DNA of 64,000 nt, from positions 52,852,871 through 52,916,870 of the forward strand of contig NC_064433.1 in NCBI RefSeq assembly GCF_023343835.1, read 5' to 3'. Positions 59,291 to 64,000 of the stretch are shown here, piece by piece. The notes under the pieces are model-generated. The model ran no database searches. It was not told where the DNA came from and saw only the letters and a program-made list of their open reading frames with translations. The first letter of the stretch is position 1, and each line of letters begins with the position of its first letter. The DNA comes from Lagopus muta. Lineage: Eukaryota > Chordata > Aves > Galliformes > Phasianidae. Both the position numbers and the translations under genes were made by a program.

Positions 59291-61011
59291 CTACAGACAA
59301 ACATTAAAGAAAGGCAGATAAGATAGGCTAGTTCATAGAGGTGTTATGCTTTGAAACAGCTGCTAGAAAGAAAACTATTAAGCACCAATATTGGAAATAG
59401 CATCCAGCAAAGTGAACAAAACAGTCATGTCTGACGCATAAATAAAAGCAGAAATTATCAGCTGGAGTGCACAACTATCCAGAGGTAAGAGGCATATCTG
59501 GAACATTTCAAACTGTGAACTTTGAGGGTGGTATTGTAGCTTGAGGCTATCAGCTCAGAAAAAACTTGGGTAGGACTCAGCAATAGAGGAACAGCGGTGC
59601 TAGCATTTCACAAACATGATGCACCAACTCCTGGAGGTCCCTCTCACATGCAATGAGCTGCTGGCCTGTTTAGCTCACAGATCAGGCCTGGAGAGAAACA
59701 GAACGTACAATTAAAACAATGAAGGATTGGAAGAAGATGAGCATTACTCAAGAAAACTTCTTGAACACTTTTGCAGTTTTTCTCCTAATCCATCTGACTA
59801 GGTACCTGCCTGTGTAGCACAGTGGTAGATCCCCAAATTATAAAAATTATATGGACAGATATAGTGTAGCCATCTTCTTCCTGTAAGTAATGTTTCTTCT
59901 GACAGGGACTGACTTTTTTTTTTTTTTTAAAACATTTGGGAGGACCAAAGTGAAGAAGTGGATTTTCCATTTTGCTTGGAAGGTGCTGAGTTTTTTAATC
60001 ATTCTGATCCCTTCCAGGCAAGAGCTCCAGACTCACGAGCCAGCTGCTGAAAAACCTTTGTCCTTTGCACACACCCTTTTCACTCAGGAGGCTGACAGAT
60101 CCATTGTTCCAATACAACACAGCTCTTGCTGGAGGTCATGACCATAGTGGCTGAGATTACTCTGCAAATGAGGACCAGAACACTGAATTTAACCCAATCC
60201 AAACACTAGTTCGGGTTGTCCAGGCACTCCTGACTCTTTTTCACTACCTAAAAGGAATTGCAGGAGGTGACTTGTTTATTCACTGTGTATTCTGGAACTT
60301 CCTGTAATATGAAAGGGCCTAATTCCAAGAGGGACACGTATCACCCCAGTCCATGTTCACTCCACGATTTTAGGGAATGAAAAAACTATTTCAGATGTGC
60401 ACAGTTTTCTTCAGGTGTATGTGATTTTATTTAGCAAAATCAGAGAAATAATTTTTTGCAATGGAAAATACTTAATTCTGAGTCTGACCAAAGGCATTCT
60501 GAGCTTCATAAGGTAAGATGTGAACTGGGGCTATTATATTAGAGACATTCTTGTATGTGTTATGGCCAAGGATGTATTTGCTAGGTCCATTTTCACATCT
60601 GCATTGTCTGTCACTGATTTTTGACTTTTCAGACTTTCACCTCCCCCCTTTAAGAATGATTGATATTCTCTGAAACTAAAGAGGAGGCATACTCAACAGA
60701 GCTAGCACATCAGTGCTATTCTGGCCATCAGCAGTCATGGTTCCTTGAGCTGAGGAAAAGTATTTAAGGAAGTCTGCCTTTACTAGAAAATATAGCTTAA
60801 GAGGAAGCAGTCAAAGCTATTTGTACAGTCACAAAATAGTTTCATTTGAAAACAAAAGAAAAACTAATTTGAAAATTTCAACAACTTGTCTATGGATAAT
60901 TTTAATGAAATGTTTCAAAAGGTCAATATATTTTCCTAGTGTTATTGTCCAAAATAAAATTTGAAACAGTTTTAAAACAGGACTAAGCTCAAAATTAAAA
61001 AACACACACAC

Positions 61012-61083
61012 AGGAAAAGGAAAGAAAGAAAAAAAAAAGAGAAAAGCAAGAAAAGAAGAGGAAAAAAAGAGAATCAAAAGAAA
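61012..61083 (+). repeat. A/G-rich tract
   Basis: GAAAGAAAGAAAAAAAA-type low-complexity purine sequence with a few pyrimidines, preceded by a short ACACAC run at about 61002. Confidence 0.85.
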
Positions 61084-61602
61084 ACCAAATACTTACTTCT
61101 AGGTAAAAATACCATTCTGTCCACACTTCTTAAATTTATCACAAAACAAAAGTATTACTTCAGATCGCCCTTTGAGTCAAAGAACTCATGACCTTCTTAG
61201 CCCTAGCATGAAGCTATAACACGGCCAAAAGATCCTCCACATTTTACCACGTATAGTTAATTTGTGCGGCCACAGCCATTGTGAAAAATTCTAGTGATCT
61301 TATCTCAGTCTGAGGAAAATGAGTCAATTCAGGACAAGATGTTTCTTGTACTCCCTGTGGGAAGTCTGCTCCTTGGATGAAAGGATGTGGCTGCTCTTGG
61401 CATTCAAGTCTAATTGGAAGCTGTCTCTGTTCAATTCTAAACTCAATGTTTAGAGTGTAACATAGATTGTGCCTGTCCAGACAATACAGAAACAAGGAAT
61501 AGGTCTCGCACTGGAAGAGTTGTGAATATCTTTTTAAAATTACCCTAACCACAGTTTGTCCCAGGTACTATCAGATAGTACTTGGCACACCTGTTGTAGG
61601 AA

Positions 61603-61735
61603 ACAGAATCATGGAATCACAAGGTTGGAAAGGACCTACAAGATCATCTATTCCAACCGTTCTCCTATCACCATTACCACCCACTAAGCTACTAAGCCAT
61701 CTTGTCCAGATGCCTCTTGAGCACAAATACTCGGC
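61603..61735 (-). mobile_element. CR1-like 3' end fragment
   Basis: ACAGAATCATGGAATCACAAGGTTGGAAAGGACC, then AGATCATCTATTCCAACCG and CTTGTCCAGATGCCTCTTGA: a reversed CR1 tail with an irregular middle. Confidence 0.82.
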
Positions 61736-63639
61736 TTCTTTTGGAGGTTGTGAATTAGAAGTGAATATATGTTGAGTTTTACCCTGGATTTACATAGTAA
61801 CAGAAAGATGTTCAAATAATCTTCTCAGGATAGTGTTGGAAATTTACTGTTGCCTTGATTCTCTTAGTCTTCAGAAGGAAAATGGAGTTTTCCTTCACTG
61901 TTTCCACACTGTTTTCAGTTACCTAGTCACAAAGAAGAAGAGGGCAGAAGATGGCAATAGATTTGAGATTGTGTGTATCGGTATATATGAGGTCAATCAG
62001 AACACTGCCAACATTATGGCGGGTAGATAAGAAGGAATGGGAGTAGTCACAGATCTTCCTAGTTAGCTTTCTAACACCCATCTATGTCCCACGCCTATAC
62101 AGTTGATTTCCTCAGCTGGCCACAGAACTGAACTCCAGGAGGTGAAGTCTCTTTTAGATACGACTGAACCCAACTGAACCACATTCTGAAATAAGGAAAA
62201 ACAATAGTGGTTGAGCAACGTTTTGTTCTGCTTTTTGTTCTGAACATTCAGAGTTTGATTAAAATATGGAAGTTCATTTATTATCACTTCTTTTTCTTTT
62301 TTCTTTTAAAGATAAATTTGATTTTGAGGATACTAATTAATAGGCCATGTGATATCTACAGGAATCAGGTATAAGCGGGACTGCTAACATTGACTATGGC
62401 CTGTTGTCAGTGATGCCTTCATGTATACCACTGCCAAAAGAACCAAAAGTTGCTTCATTATGCTGCATTTTATTATTTGCTGTATGCTGAAGTAAATGAT
62501 CACCCAGGTACAAGGAAGGTACTCACTGCACTGTGTATTACATCTGATAGCAAGCACTGATGTCAACCCCAAGTAATCAACAGTCATGAGTCAGACCTCC
62601 ATTCTGCCTCCACAAAACAAAGAATTCTTCATGTAGAAAACAACAGCAACAAAACCATTGGGAAGGAGAGAACTGCCTGAGTTTTACACTCTGCAATTGT
62701 TAGAATTAAACTCTTTACTCTAGATGTTCTCATATATTTGCTTGAGTTCAGGAGCTGGAACTTTGCAGAAACAGTGTCATTGTATTCAAACACAAATATG
62801 AGAGCTGATAGCTCTGTGCAAGTTATCTCCTGAAATTTGGGCAGATCCCCAAACATAAGTATCTAGCCCAGACCTGGAAAACAGTTACCTAAAATGACAA
62901 TTGATAACATGAAGACTGATTTCAGACATGTATTTCATGAAACTAAACAGTAATCTGCATACATCACTTTACTAATGTGTTAGAAAGTAGCTACAATTCA
63001 GAATTCATTTCAGGCTGTCCAAATAACATTGCATTAGCAAATGAGTAATCACAGCTTTCAAAGGAGCTTTGAGAGAGAATAGCACAGTCAGCCATATAGC
63101 TATCATTTTTATGACAATATTGCTGCAGTTTGAATAATCATTAATCTGGCCTTTGTGATTTAGAAAGGATAGAGACTAATTATCATTTTAAATGTCTGGT
63201 AACTTAACCCAAAGTTTTAAATAAAATGCTAGCTAAGCCATGCCAGATGTTGTAACACAGAATGCTATATATAGAATTTACCTTTCTTTTGCTTAGTACC
63301 ATGTAATGGCAAAGTTTAGTTTACTGTCTCTTATGCTGACCATTGAGTGAAGGCAAAAAGGTTAAAACACAAGTTTAATAGTTAACTTTTATTGCTAATG
63401 TCATAAGAAAAAAAAAAAGTTAATTATACTTTAAATTAGGGAAGTAAAGCTAGTAGTAGTAGCCAATGGGACCAGTTCTCAACACGTACAAAGCATTTTC
63501 AGAGTTTTATATTTACCCCATGAAAGATGTTTAAGAAAATCAATAGAATGTCCTTTAAATATGTTTCTCCAGACCAGAACTTCCTGTCCCAAAATATTCT
63601 ATATACTAGTTCCAAAAAATCTGTGTATGTAACATTTTG

Positions 63640-63641
<2 letters not shown>

Positions 63642-63671
<30 letters not shown>
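63642..63671 (+). repeat. TA microsatellite
   Basis: About fifteen uninterrupted TA units, likely length-variable. Confidence 0.93.
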
Positions 63672-63673
<2 letters not shown>

Positions 63674-64000
63674 AATTACATCTTTAGCACTGCCATTTTA
63701 AATTATAGCAATTTTCAGTGGTTGAAACATGGCTGAATTACCTTATGTGAACAGATCTTGCATTCCACTGTGCAATGGTTAGCAAACTGAAAAGGTGATC
63801 AGTTCATCTATATAATCCATATGGGAAATGAAGGTATTGCTAATTGTCCAAATTAGGTCTGGGAAATATCCATATACTTGTATTTATTTAATCTTAAATG
63901 GATAAACGGATGGCTGCTTGAATTGACAAATTTGGCTTGTTCTAGGCCAAAATGACTTTCACACTGGCAAAAATTAGACTGCACAAGATTGTAAGAATAA

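Larger units (their letters stand above)
59291..64000 (-). other. RFX4: RFX4 intron (partial, runs off the window)
   Basis: At least 4.7 kb upstream of the 59128-59290 exon. Contents are a T run near 59909, an A/G-rich stretch (61012-61083), a CR1-like fragment (61603-61735) and a TA microsatellite (63642-63671). No upstream RFX4 exon is recognised before the window ends. Confidence 0.8.

Noticed and set aside
59291-64000. Search for the next upstream RFX4 exon
   Set aside because: I could not find any stretch on the minus strand encoding the expected proline/serine-rich segment with splice sites, so the exon is probably beyond the window.
1-64000. tRNA, rRNA, CRISPR arrays, prokaryotic operons, viral genes with intact frames
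   Set aside because: None were seen. The window is ordinary avian genic DNA with retroposon fragments.

Overview
This is a stretch of vertebrate nuclear DNA, almost certainly from a bird and probably a galliform such as chicken. The coding parts are short exons with GT..AG introns. The interspersed repeats are mainly CR1 retroposons whose 3' ends run out in the avian ATTCTGTG-type octamer, and there is one CpG island. There is no operon structure, CRISPR array or prokaryotic feature.

Two genes are present, both on the minus strand. RIC8B (a chaperone and exchange factor for G-alpha-s/olf subunits) is complete. Ten coding exons run from the ATG at 37596 down to the stop at 4930. Every junction is canonical and in phase, and the joined frame is 1614 bp (537 residues). 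Its promoter lies in a CpG island at about 37.1-37.96 kb that carries an E-box/CRE composite, two CCAAT boxes and two oppositely oriented ZNF143-type motifs. RFX4 (a winged-helix transcription factor) is partial. Only its last three coding exons are in the window (59128-59290, 53900-54038, 43646-43918), encoding the C-terminal 190 residues; the DNA-binding domain lies beyond 64000. The order RFX4 then RIC8B in the same direction, about 6 kb apart, matches the human 12q23.3 arrangement from memory and supports both calls.

Region by region: 1-4.2 kb is non-coding 3' flank with two old CR1 tails. 4.2-37.6 kb is RIC8B, with introns of 149 bp to 10.4 kb holding CR1 copies, an LTR-like element and homopolymers. 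37.6-42.4 kb is intergenic, with the promoter island, a CR1 copy and a purine-only tract. 42.4-64 kb is the RFX4 3' UTR and terminal introns, with several CR1 copies and one ancient MIR-like SINE.

I do not see a new multi-gene system. The most interesting unexplained item is an exon-like segment at 42137-42299, just past the RFX4 3' end, with good splice sites and two overlapping open frames that I cannot assign. Next come the divergent-looking RIC8B promoter, the in-frame 120-bp exon 9 of RIC8B, and a structured GAGGTT minisatellite/hairpin at about 7.9-8.05 kb. Identifications rest on recalled family sequences; no search was run.
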